Below, in pieces: positions 6,601-13,309 of a stretch of DNA of 15,175 bases (positions within the stretch are counted from its first letter, which is position 1; each line of letters starts with the position of its first letter). The position numbers and the translations under genes were made by a program. Under the pieces are notes generated by a model that saw only the letters and a list, made by a program, of their open reading frames with translations, ran no database searches and was not told the DNA's origin. The stretch is from DATEJJ01 sp039649115 (GTDB lineage: Bacteria > Actinomycetota > Actinomycetes > Mycobacteriales > Micromonosporaceae): NCBI GenBank assembly GCA_039649115.1, contig JBBWZQ010000257.1, forward strand, positions 1 to 15,175, read 5' to 3'.

Positions 6601-6807
6601 GCAGCCGTTGTTGTTCACCAGGCACGGCCCGTAGTACTCCTTGCAGTTGGACCAGATCTGGTACCACTGGTTCATCTGCATGCTGCCCTGGTAGCCGCAG
6701 TTCCGGCAGTACGCGTTCGGGTCGCAGATCGGGCCCGCGTGCACCTCGACCCGCGGGCAGAGCGTGGCCAGGAGTCGGTCGCCGAGCATTCCGACGATTC
6801 GCACCAT
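6589..6807 (-). CDS. cysteine-rich precursor peptide A (72 aa, leader plus 6-Cys core)
   Basis: First gene of the operon. The 72-residue product has a 24-residue leader (MVRIVGMLGDRLLAT, then LCPRVEVHA) and a predicted 48-residue core starting GPICDPNAYC. The core carries six cysteines (core positions 4, 10, 13, 31, 38 and 45), five Tyr and two Trp, and many Asn and Gln. A seventh Cys lies in the leader and would be lost on cleavage, leaving an even number. The start at 6807 has GGAAAG eleven bases upstream; a longer frame from 6855 would add 16 polar residues and spoil the leader alignment with peptide B. The leader is amphipathic and lacks a long hydrophobic core, so it looks less like a Sec signal and more like an exporter leader. 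Its stop lies five bases before the peptide B start. The mature role (toxin, signal or structural peptide) cannot be told from sequence. Confidence 0.83.
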   Translation of the reverse strand: MVRIVGMLGDRLLATLCPRVEVHAGPICDPNAYCRNCGYQGSMQMNQWYQIWSNCKEYYGPCLVNNNGCAVK

Positions 6808-6854
6808 GAGTTCACTCGCTTTCCGGCCGGCGCCCTCAGCGCCTGCCTGTGGCA

Positions 6855-6880
6855 ATGGACGTGGTGACTTGCCCGTCCAT
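6855..6880. repeat. inverted repeat ATGGACG / CGTCCAT
   Basis: Arms 6855-6861 and 6874-6880 are perfect complements around a 12-base spacer, 48-73 bases upstream of the peptide A start. It could be an operator or a leader-transcript hairpin. No T-run follows in either direction, so it is not a typical intrinsic terminator. Confidence 0.4.
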
Positions 6881-6921
6881 CGCTAGCAGATCCGGTCTGT
6901 TCGGTGTCGGTGCGGCGGCGG

Positions 6922-6943
6922 TGAACAAACAACTACTGAACAA
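6922..6943 (+). repeat. short direct repeat TGAACAA x2
   Basis: Two exact seven-base copies begin 15 bases apart (6922 and 6937), separated by eight bases, in the AT-richest part of the divergent intergenic region. The arrangement suits a tandem operator for a dimeric regulator, or chance; the short length keeps confidence low. Confidence 0.4.
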
Positions 6944-7029
6944 CGCGGCGTCCTCGATCTGACAGCGCCGGGGCGAAGAGGCGGGCCGTGTCGTGTGCAG
7001 AATCGATGGTGGTCGACGGGGGGAAGACC

Positions 7030-10000
7030 ATGCCACGGAAAGAGCGTCCGCTGGAGGCGGAGGATGGCCCGCTCGTGCGGTTCGCCGCCGATCTGCGCCT
7101 GTTGCGGGCGAAGGCAGGCAGGCCGCCGTACCGATCGCTCGCCCAGCGGGCGCACTACTCGCTGGCGGCGCTGTCCGAGGCGGCCGCCGGACGGAAGTTG
7201 CCCAGCCTCGCGGTGACCCTGGCGTACGTCCGCGCCTGCGACGGCGACGCGCAGGCGTGGCAGCGGCGCTGGCACGAGGTGGCCGCGGAACTGGCTGCGG
7301 AACTGGCTGCGGACCGACCGCCGCCCACCGGGGACGGCGACCCGCACCCGCCGTACGTCGGGTTGGCGGCGTTCCAGGCCGCGGACGCCGACCGCTTCTT
7401 CGGTCGGGAGCGGCTGGTCGACGCGCTCGTCGTGCGGCTGAACCGGCAGCGGTTCGTGGTGCTCCTCGGCGCCTCCGGGGCCGGGAAGTCATCCCTGCTG
7501 CGGGCCGGTCTGATCCCGCGGTCGGAGCACGTCCTCCTGATCACACCCGGCGCCCACCCGCTGGAGGAATGCGCGGTCGGGCTGGCTCGGCTGACCGGTG
7601 CCACGCCCGGAGCCCTGCACGCCGAGATCCGCGCGGATCCGCGCGGCCTGCACCGGATCGTGCGTCAGGCCGGGGACGACCTCCTCCTCGTGGTCGACCA
7701 GTTCGAGGAACTGTTCACGCTGTGCCGTGACGCGGGCGCGCGGGAACGGTTCGTCGAGGCACTGGTCACCGCCGCGCGGGCGGAGAACAGCGGCTGCCGG
7801 GTGGTGCTCGGCGTCCGGGCGGACTTCTACGCGCACCTCACCGGCTACCCGGATCTGGTCGAGCTTTTGGGCGAAGCCCAGGTGGTGGTCGGTCCGATGA
7901 CCACCGACGAACTGCGCCGGGCGATCGCCGAGCCGGCGCAGCGGGCCGGGTACACCCTCGAAAGTGCCCTGCTGGCCACCTTGGTGGCCGATGCGCACGG
8001 CCAGGTGGGCGTGCTGCCACTGCTGTCCCACGCACTGCTGGAGACCTGGCGCCGCCGCCGCGGCAATACCCTCACGCTCGCCGGATTCCAGGCGGCCGGC
8101 GGCATCGACGGCGCGCTGGCGCGGACTGCCGAGTCGCTGTGCCGGAACCTGCCGCCGGACCAGCAGCGCGTGGTCAGGAACCTGTTCCTACGGTTGACCG
8201 AGCCGGGTGAGGGGACCGAGGACACCATGCGCCGGGTGGCTCGCGACGAACTGGAGCCGGCGGACATGGAGGTGGTGGGCCGTCTGGTCGCCGCCCGGCT
8301 GCTCACCGTCGACCGGGAGCACGTGGAGATCACCCATGAGGCCCTGATCCGGTGCTGGCCCCGGCTCGCCGACTGGCTCGCGGAAGACCGCGACGGTTTG
8401 CGCATCCACCGCCAGCTGACCGAGGCGGCGAAGGAATGGGCGGCACTGCGCCGCGATCCCGGCGCGTTGTACCGCGGTACCCGCCTCGCCGTGGTGGACG
8501 GCTGGGCCGCGGCCGCCGACCGCGGTCTGTCCACTCTGGAGCGCGAGTTCCTCGCCGCCGGCCGGGCGGCTTGGCAGGCCGAGCAGGCCGCGGCCCGCCG
8601 CCGGGCTCGCCGGCTGCGCCAGCTCGTCGCCGTCCTGAGTGTCCTGTTCGTACTCGCCACCGTGGCCGGTGGGTACGCGCTGCGACTGCAGCAACTCGCC
8701 GCCCGCCAGCGGGACATCGCCACCGCGCAGCGGGCGGCCGACGCGGCGGCCGCGATGCGCGTCACCAGCCCGGCAATCGCGGCGCAGCTCAGCCTGGCAG
8801 CGTACCGGCTGGCCCACACGACCGAGACCCGCGGCGCCCTGCTGAGCACATTCGCCGCTCCGTACGCCACCCAACTGGTCACCGCGGACGGCATCCAGGC
8901 GGTCGCGGTCAGTCCGGACGGCCGGATGCTGGCCACCGCCGGGCACGACCGCGCCGTGCGCCTGTGGGACATCGCGGATCCGTACCATCCTCGTCACGTA
9001 CGCGACCTCGCGGGCGGCGCGGGTGGCGCGCTGGTGTTCTGTGCGGGCGGCGACAGCGCGGGGGACTGCGGACCCGCGGGCCGCCCGCTCGGCGCCGCCG
9101 GTCGCTGGACGGTACGGCTGTTGCCGTCGGCGGGCGGCCGGCCGGCCGTCGCGCGCAGTCCGGACGGGCGGACCACGGCCACGGCGGACGGGGACGCGAA
9201 CGTGCGGCTGTGGGACACCGGCACGCCGGGCCGCCCGCTCCCGCTGTCCGTCCTCACTGGACACACCGACGCGGTGCGGGCGCTGGCCTTCGGCCCGACC
9301 GGCCGGATCCTGGTCTCGGGTGGCGCCGACGCCAGCGTGCGGCTGTGGGATGTCGCCGACCGGGCACACCCCCGCGAACTCCGCGTCCTTTCTGGACACG
9401 TCGCGGAAGTGACGTCGGTGGCCGTCACCCCGGACGGTGGCACGGTGGTCAGTGGCAGCGCGGACCACACCACCCGGCTGTGGCACCTGCCCGGGCCGTG
9501 GCTGTCCGGCCACGACAGCTCCGTGTACGCGGTGGCGTTCAGCCCGGACGGACGCATGGTGGCGACCGGCAGCTACGACCGCACGGTGCGGCTGTGGGCG
9601 GTGGCCGACCGGGACCATCCACGCGAGCTGGCCGTCCTGCGAGGACACACCGGGCCGGTCAACGCCGTGGCGTTCAGCCCGGACGGCCGTACCCTCGCAT
9701 CGGCCGGCAATGACGGAACCGTACGGTGGTGGGACGTGGTCTCGCGGCGCGAAGCGAACCCGCCGACCGTTCACCCCGACTCGGTCGAGGACCTGGCGTT
9801 CAGCCCGGACGGAGGCACCCTGGCCACCGCCGGCCAGGACGGTGCCGTCCGGCTCTGGGACCGCAGGGGTGGACGCGGGGCCGCGCTGTCGGCCACCCTC
9901 GGCGGTCTCGCCGGGCCGGCACGCTCGGTGGCGTTCCGGCCCGATGGCCGCGTGCTGGCGGCCGGCACCGACCGTACGATCCGGCTGTGGGACCTGGCCG

Positions 10001-10530
10001 GCGGCCGCCACCCGGCGCCTAGGGCGGTCCTGGCCGGGCATGACGACGCGGTCTCGTCGGTGGCGTTCAGCCCGGACGGCCGTACCTTGGCCAGCGGCGC
10101 CGAGGACCGCACGGTTCGACTGTGGGACGTGACCGACCTGTCCCGCCCGCGTTCCCTGGCCACCGTGACCGGCTATACCGATGGCGTCAAGTCGGTCCAG
10201 TTCAGCCCCGACGGGCGAACCCTCGCCGCCGCCAGCTCGGACCGCACGGTGCGGTTGTACGCCGTCACCGACCCGCGCCGCCCGACCCAGCGCGCCGTGC
10301 TGACCGGGTATGACAAGCCGGTCGACGCGGTGGCGTTCAGCCCGGACGGGCACACCGTAGCCAGCGGCGGGGAGGACTGGACGGCCCGGCTGTGGGAGAC
10401 CGACCCGGCCCGTGTCGCCGGCTGGATATGCGCTGTCGCCGACCTGTCGATCGATCGCTCCACCTGGGACAGGTACTTCGTTGGTTTCCCCTACCGGCCG
10501 CCCTGCGCGCGGCCGGGACAGCGTCGATAG
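7030..10530 (+). CDS. XRE helix-turn-helix - nSTAND NTPase - WD40 repeat protein
   Basis: A 1166-residue multidomain protein. Residues ~15-80 form an XRE-like helix-turn-helix (RSLAQRAHYSLAALSEAAAG, then RKLPSLAVTLAYVRAC). Residues ~108-480 are an nSTAND1-type NTPase with FFGRE, Walker A GASGAGKSS (147-155) and Walker B LLLVVDQFEELF (~220-230). Residues ~529-550 form one membrane segment (VAVLSVLFVLATVAGGYAL). From ~618 to ~1123 about eleven recognisable WD40 repeats follow (FSPDGRTLASG..DRTVRLWDV), plus a degenerate one near residues 658-700. STAND proteins are signal-sensing switches that oligomerise on ligand binding; WD40 propellers usually sense or scaffold. A membrane segment between the ATPase and the propeller suggests that the propeller is outside and the helix-turn-helix inside. 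The start at 7030 is preceded by GGGGGGAAG; upstream ATGs at 6988 and 7006 are weaker. It diverges from the peptide operon and may control it (inference). Confidence 0.88.
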   Translation: MPRKERPLEAEDGPLVRFAADLRLLRAKAGRPPYRSLAQRAHYSLAALSEAAAGRKLPSLAVTLAYVRACDGDAQAWQRRWHEVAAELAAELAADRPPPTGDGDPHPPYVGLAAFQAADADRFFGRERLVDALVVRLNRQRFVVLLGASGAGKSSLLRAGLIPRSEHVLLITPGAHPLEECAVGLARLTGATPGALHAEIRADPRGLHRIVRQAGDDLLLVVDQFEELFTLCRDAGARERFVEALVTAARAENSGCRVVLGVRADFYAHLTGYPDLVELLGEAQVVVGPMTTDELRRAIAEPAQRAGYTLESALLATLVADAHGQVGVLPLLSHALLETWRRRRGNTLTLAGFQAAGGIDGALARTAESLCRNLPPDQQRVVRNLFLRLTEPGEGTEDTMRRVARDELEPADMEVVGRLVAARLLTVDREHVEITHEALIRCWPRLADWLAEDRDGLRIHRQLTEAAKEWAALRRDPGALYRGTRLAVVDGWAAAADRGLSTLEREFLAAGRAAWQAEQAAARRRARRLRQLVAVLSVLFVLATVAGGYALRLQQLAARQRDIATAQRAADAAAAMRVTSPAIAAQLSLAAYRLAHTTETRGALLSTFAAPYATQLVTADGIQAVAVSPDGRMLATAGHDRAVRLWDIADPYHPRHVRDLAGGAGGALVFCAGGDSAGDCGPAGRPLGAAGRWTVRLLPSAGGRPAVARSPDGRTTATADGDANVRLWDTGTPGRPLPLSVLTGHTDAVRALAFGPTGRILVSGGADASVRLWDVADRAHPRELRVLSGHVAEVTSVAVTPDGGTVVSGSADHTTRLWHLPGPWLSGHDSSVYAVAFSPDGRMVATGSYDRTVRLWAVADRDHPRELAVLRGHTGPVNAVAFSPDGRTLASAGNDGTVRWWDVVSRREANPPTVHPDSVEDLAFSPDGGTLATAGQDGAVRLWDRRGGRGAALSATLGGLAGPARSVAFRPDGRVLAAGTDRTIRLWDLAGGRHPAPRAVLAGHDDAVSSVAFSPDGRTLASGAEDRTVRLWDVTDLSRPRSLATVTGYTDGVKSVQFSPDGRTLAAASSDRTVRLYAVTDPRRPTQRAVLTGYDKPVDAVAFSPDGHTVASGGEDWTARLWETDPARVAGWICAVADLSIDRSTWDRYFVGFPYRPPCARPGQRR

Positions 10531-10548
10531 GCGGAGAGGACCTGCCGT

Positions 10549-10563
10549 GGGTCCGTTGCGTTG
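10549..10563 (+). repeat. left terminal inverted repeat of the IS6-like element
   Basis: The sequence GGGTCCGTTGCGTTG matches the right end GGCTCTGTTGCGTTG in 13 of 15 bases. It lies 18 bases after the stop of the WD40 gene, so insertion did not interrupt that gene. Confidence 0.65.
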
Positions 10564-10585
10564 ACCGATCGGAAGATCAAGGCAG

Positions 10586-11029
10586 GTGAAGGTCAACGGC
10601 CGATGGTGCTACGTCTACCGTGCCGTCGACCAGCAGGGCCAGGTCATCGATGTCCTGGTCTCGGTCCGCCGAGACGCCGTGGCGGCTCGCCGATTCCTCA
10701 CCCGGGCGCTACGGACGCTGAAGGTCATCCCCAGCGAGGTGGTCACGGACGCCGCTGCGGTCTGTCCCAGCGTGCTCGCTGAGCTGATTGCCTCGGCGTG
10801 GCGCCACGTCGAGCGGTACGCAAACAATCGGATCGAAGCCGATCACGGCCAGCTCAAGCGGCGGCTGCGGCCGATGCGCGGCCGACAAACCGATCGCAAC
10901 GCGCAGACCGTGATCGCCGGCCACGCCGTCGTGCAGAATCTGCGCCGCGGCCACTACGAGCTCGGAGTCGACGCCCGGCCCGCGCCGCGGGTCGCCGCGG
11001 CCTGCACCGAGCTCGCCCAAGCGATCTGA
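10586..11029 (+). pseudogene. IS6-family transposase, N-terminally truncated
   Basis: The 147-residue frame reads VKVNGRWCYVYRAVDQQGQV, VLVSVRRDAVAARRF, VVTDAAAVCPSVL and NNRIEADHGQLKRRLRPMRG, which is the DDE core of IS6/IS26-like transposases (usually ~230 aa). The second catalytic Asp (residue 55) and the Glu (residue 84) are present. The helix-turn-helix and the first Asp (in the usual DETYVKV) are missing; homology starts exactly at VKV, and an in-frame TGA lies at 10562-10564. It cannot catalyse transposition alone. Its stop is about 40 bases before the right inverted repeat. Confidence 0.85.
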
Positions 11030-11069
11030 CCACCTGGGCCAGCCGGGCTCAGCCTGTCCGCTGATCTCG

Positions 11070-11084
11070 CAACGCAACAGAGCC
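11070..11084 (-). repeat. right terminal inverted repeat of the IS6-like element
   Basis: Read on the minus strand it is GGCTCTGTTGCGTTG, close to the known IS26 terminus GGCACTGTTGC. It lies about 40 bases beyond the transposase stop, where an IS6-type end is expected. Confidence 0.72.
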
Positions 11085-11365
11085 AGCCGGACTGGTCACC
11101 ACGCACCGCCTCCGAGCAACCCACGGCCCTCCGAAGGTTGCATCCTCGCCGGTACGTCGCGACGTTCGTCGGTGCGTTTCTTACCTTGCGGGCTACCCGC
11201 TGCTGTTGGCTATCGGCTCGACTGGTGGCATGCGAATGCGTACCCGAACCGGCAAGTCGTCACGGCCGCCCGGACGCTACTCGTGGTGGTGCACCTGCTC
11301 CGGCAGTACACCCGTCGAGACTGGTTGGATCCGCTCTCGCCTCAATCGTGTTAGGCAGCGCCGAC
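11085..11365. other. 281-base gap without a convincing gene
   Basis: Between the right end of the IS6-like element and the membrane-protein fragment several frames are open, but none gives a recognisable protein. Short hydrophobic stretches appear in different frames (FVGAFLTL near 11167, GYPLLLAIGSTGG near 11194), which could be a decayed membrane-protein gene. I cannot support a call. Confidence 0.35.
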
Positions 11366-11665
11366 ATGGACCCGATGGTGAAACAGCGATGGAAGTCGGT
11401 TCTGCTGTTGACGGTGCTCGCGCTGGTGTTGGCGGAGGTCATCAGCGGTGGTACGCCCATCACACAGATGTTCCTGCCGTGGATCCTTGTGTTCTACGTG
11501 GTCTTCCTCTACGGCTTTCAGGTTCTGGTCATCCGGGAGGTGGCCGTACGCGGACGGCTCGGCCTACTCGGATTGTGTTGCCTCGGCACGGTTTATGGTC
11601 TCTACAACGAGGGCTTGCGCGCGCAAGCCTTGTTCTATCCGCTTCGCTCCGCGATCGACACTTTC
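11366..11665 (+). pseudogene. N-terminal fragment of a conserved membrane protein
   Basis: From ATG 11366 (or 11375) the frame reads a basic start, then membrane segments VLLLTVLALVLAEVISGG and MFLPWILVFYVVFLYGF, then VLVIREVAVRGRLG, LLGLCCLGTVYGLYNEGL and AQALFYPL. The pattern of a membrane helix, LIRE, another helix, and YGL.NEGL is one I associate with a family of uncharacterised bacterial/archaeal integral membrane proteins. About 100 residues of it remain. Near 11655-11680 the frame passes without interruption into adenosine deaminase sequence, so this gene has lost its 3' end. A fused product could be translated, but neither half would be complete. The open frame upstream to 11138 looks like non-coding sequence. 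Confidence 0.6.
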
Positions 11666-12040
11666 TCGGACCACGGTATTGTGGCGGAGGTGTGTCCGAC
11701 GTCCAACGTGCGCACCCGCGTGGTCGCCGAGATGTCGGCGCATCCGGTGCGGGCGATGCTCGCCGTCGGGCTGACCGTGACCGTCAACACCGACGATCCG
11801 CCGATGTTCGGCACCGATCTGACCAACGAGTGCCTGTGCGTCGCCGGGTTGGCCGGGCTGGACCGGCCGGGCGCGGCCGAGTTGGCCGCCAACGCCGTAC
11901 GCGCCAGCTTCCTGGACCCGTCGGCGAAAGCTGCCCTGCTCGCCGACATCTCGGACGCGGTGCGGACCGCCGGCACCGGCTCGGCGGTGCAGACCGGGCC
12001 CCCGGATGAAGTCGGGCCGGCCGGCGCGGTGCGGTGGTGA
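11666..12040 (+). pseudogene. adenosine deaminase C-terminal fragment
   Basis: The frame reads EVCPTSNVRTR, HPVRAMLAVGLTVTVNTDDP and PMFGTDLTNEC, then AELAANAVRASFLDPSAKAA. These are signature blocks of the adenosine/AMP deaminase C-terminus: CPTSN, and NTDDP with its metal- and substrate-binding Asp pair. About 125 residues remain of a usual ~330-360. The N-terminal HxH metal site and the catalytic Glu region are gone, so no deaminase activity is expected. It is joined in frame to the preceding membrane-protein fragment. Its stop TGA at 12038-12040 overlaps the GTG start of the MFS transporter, so the two were probably a coupled purine-salvage/transport pair before the rearrangement. Confidence 0.85.
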
Positions 12041-13212
12041 TCAGCGGGCGAGGCGCGGTGGCGGTGCTGCGCGCACCGCAGGCCGTGCGGGTGCTCCTGG
12101 CCAGCCAGGTGGGACGGCTCCCGCTCGCCTCGGCACCGTTGGCACTGCTGCTTTTCGCCCGCCAGACGATGAGCATCGCGATGGCCGGAGCGCTCGTCGG
12201 CGGCTACACCGCGGGCACCGCCATCGGACAGCCGTTGCTGGCTCGGGCCGCCGACCGGTGGCGGCAGCCTCCGGTGCTGTGGGCCGCGGTGGCGCTGTCC
12301 ACCACCGGCTTCGCGCTCACCGCGCTGCGCCCGGTACCCGCGGTCGCGGTGGCCGCGGTCGTCGCGGCCGGCGTCGGGGCACCGCCGTTCGAGTCGTGCC
12401 TGCGGGTGCTGTGGCGCGACCTCATCGGTGAGCAGCTGCTGCACACCGCGTACACCCTGGATGTTGCCCTCCAAGAATTGATCTTCATCGTCGGTCCACT
12501 GCTCGCGCTCGCCGGCTACGGCCTCGACGGCGCCCGCGGCGGCCTCGTCGCGACCGCCGCGGGCCAGCTCGCCGGAACCATCCTGTTCGCCACCGCCCCG
12601 GTGGTACGCCGGTGGCGCGGGGACCCGGCACCGCGGCACTGGGCCGGCGCGCTGCGCTCAGGCCAACTGCGGCTGCTGCTGGCGGCGACGCTGATGATCG
12701 GCGCAGCCGTCGGAGGTACCGCCGTCGCGGTCGCCAGGTACGCCGACGCCCACGGTTCCCGCACCCTGGCCGGCTGGCTGCTCGCCGCCCAGGCGGCCGG
12801 AGCGCTGCTCGGCGGCCTGATCTCGATCCACCGTCCGCCGCTTGACCCGCGCCGCGGCCTGCCGGTCACCCTCGGCCTGCTGGCCGCCGGCTACCTGCCG
12901 CCGCTACTGGCCAGCCAGCCCGCGGGGATGGCGGCGGCGCTGGCGATCAGCGGCCTGCTGCTGCCAGCCGCACTGACCGCAGTGTTCATCACGGCCGACC
13001 AGGTCGCCGCGCCAGGCACCGCGGCGGAGTCGTTCGCCTGGGTCGCGACCGCGTTCGCCACCGGCAGCGCGGTCGGCGCCGTGGCCGACGGCGCGCTGTG
13101 CCAGGCGGTGGGTGGCGTAGTGATCGGCTTCCTACCCGCGCCGCTGATCATCGCGGTCGCCGGAGCGCTGCTGCGACTGCGGCAAACGGGCCGCCACACG
13201 ACCCGTGACTGA
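12034..13212 (+). CDS. MFS transporter
   Basis: A 392-residue, strongly hydrophobic protein with 10-12 predicted membrane segments in two halves. The first half has the MFS loop 2-3 region (GQPLLARAADRWRQPPVLW, a variant of the G..aDR.GRR motif), and a basic loop near residue 190 (VVRRWRGD) separates the halves. Length and layout fit the Major Facilitator Superfamily; the substrate cannot be told from sequence. The start is GTG at 12034 or 12037. The second gives a GTGA overlap with the adenosine deaminase stop, so translation was probably coupled to that gene. Whether it is still well expressed depends on the chimeric frame upstream, because I see no separate promoter. The C-terminus RQTGRHTTRD is intact, and a tyrosine-recombinase remnant on the other strand lies just downstream. 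Confidence 0.85.
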   Translation: MVISGRGAVAVLRAPQAVRVLLASQVGRLPLASAPLALLLFARQTMSIAMAGALVGGYTAGTAIGQPLLARAADRWRQPPVLWAAVALSTTGFALTALRPVPAVAVAAVVAAGVGAPPFESCLRVLWRDLIGEQLLHTAYTLDVALQELIFIVGPLLALAGYGLDGARGGLVATAAGQLAGTILFATAPVVRRWRGDPAPRHWAGALRSGQLRLLLAATLMIGAAVGGTAVAVARYADAHGSRTLAGWLLAAQAAGALLGGLISIHRPPLDPRRGLPVTLGLLAAGYLPPLLASQPAGMAAALAISGLLLPAALTAVFITADQVAAPGTAAESFAWVATAFATGSAVGAVADGALCQAVGGVVIGFLPAPLIIAVAGALLRLRQTGRHTTRD

Positions 13213-13309
13213 ACGTCCGGGTCTGACCTCCGCGTAGATCACGGCGATCTGCTCAACGAAGTGTTCGGCAAGCCTGTTGTCCACCCGAAGGCCATACCAC
13301 AAACCTGAA

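Larger units (their letters stand above)
6808..7029. promoter_or_regulatory. divergent promoter region between the peptide operon and the nSTAND-WD40 gene
   Basis: This 222-base stretch separates two divergent transcription units and must hold both promoters unless transcripts are longer. The part around 6920-6945 is clearly less GC-rich than its surroundings. It contains two direct copies of TGAACAA (6922-6928 and 6937-6943), which read as TTGTTCA toward the peptide operon; one could supply a -35-like element. An inverted repeat lies at 6855-6880. I cannot point to a confident -10 box. The large protein encoded on the right begins with an XRE-type helix-turn-helix, so control of both units from here is plausible but unproven. 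Confidence 0.5.
10549..11084 (+). mobile_element. internally deleted IS6-family element
   Basis: Two inverted ends bound this 536-base element: 10549-10563 and the reverse complement of 11070-11084 match at 13 of 15 positions and resemble the IS26-type end GGCACTGTTGC. Between them lies an IS6-family transposase frame lacking its start. Only 22 bases separate the left end from the first retained transposase codon, so about 300 bases have been lost. No 8-base target duplication is visible: the left flank is cctgccgt and the right flank is agccggac. The copy is therefore old, or recombination has exchanged a flank. It could move only if an intact relative acts on its ends. Confidence 0.72.

Noticed and set aside
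6371..6807. Peptides as lanthipeptides, lasso peptides or thiopeptides
   Set aside because: No lanthionine synthetase, lasso cyclase/B protein, YcaO or radical SAM gene is in the window. The cores have many Cys and few Ser/Thr, which fits disulfides better.
6371..6807. Peptides as true methylamine dehydrogenase small subunits
   Set aside because: Cores of 46-48 aa are far too short, the Cys pattern differs, and there is no heavy subunit, MauG or twin-arginine leader.
6855..6880. Inverted repeat as an intrinsic terminator
   Set aside because: It lies upstream of both divergent genes, has a long spacer and no T-run.
7286..7313. Short tandem repeat (gaactggctgcg twice)
   Set aside because: It encodes the AELAAELAA helix within the nSTAND-WD40 protein and looks like ordinary coding-sequence slippage with no sign of regulation.
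8188..10596. Long minus-strand open frame (802 codons) antisense to the WD40 repeats
   Set aside because: It is an artefact of the repeated GC-rich codons of the WD40 region; the repeat-like look of its translation simply mirrors the propeller repeats.
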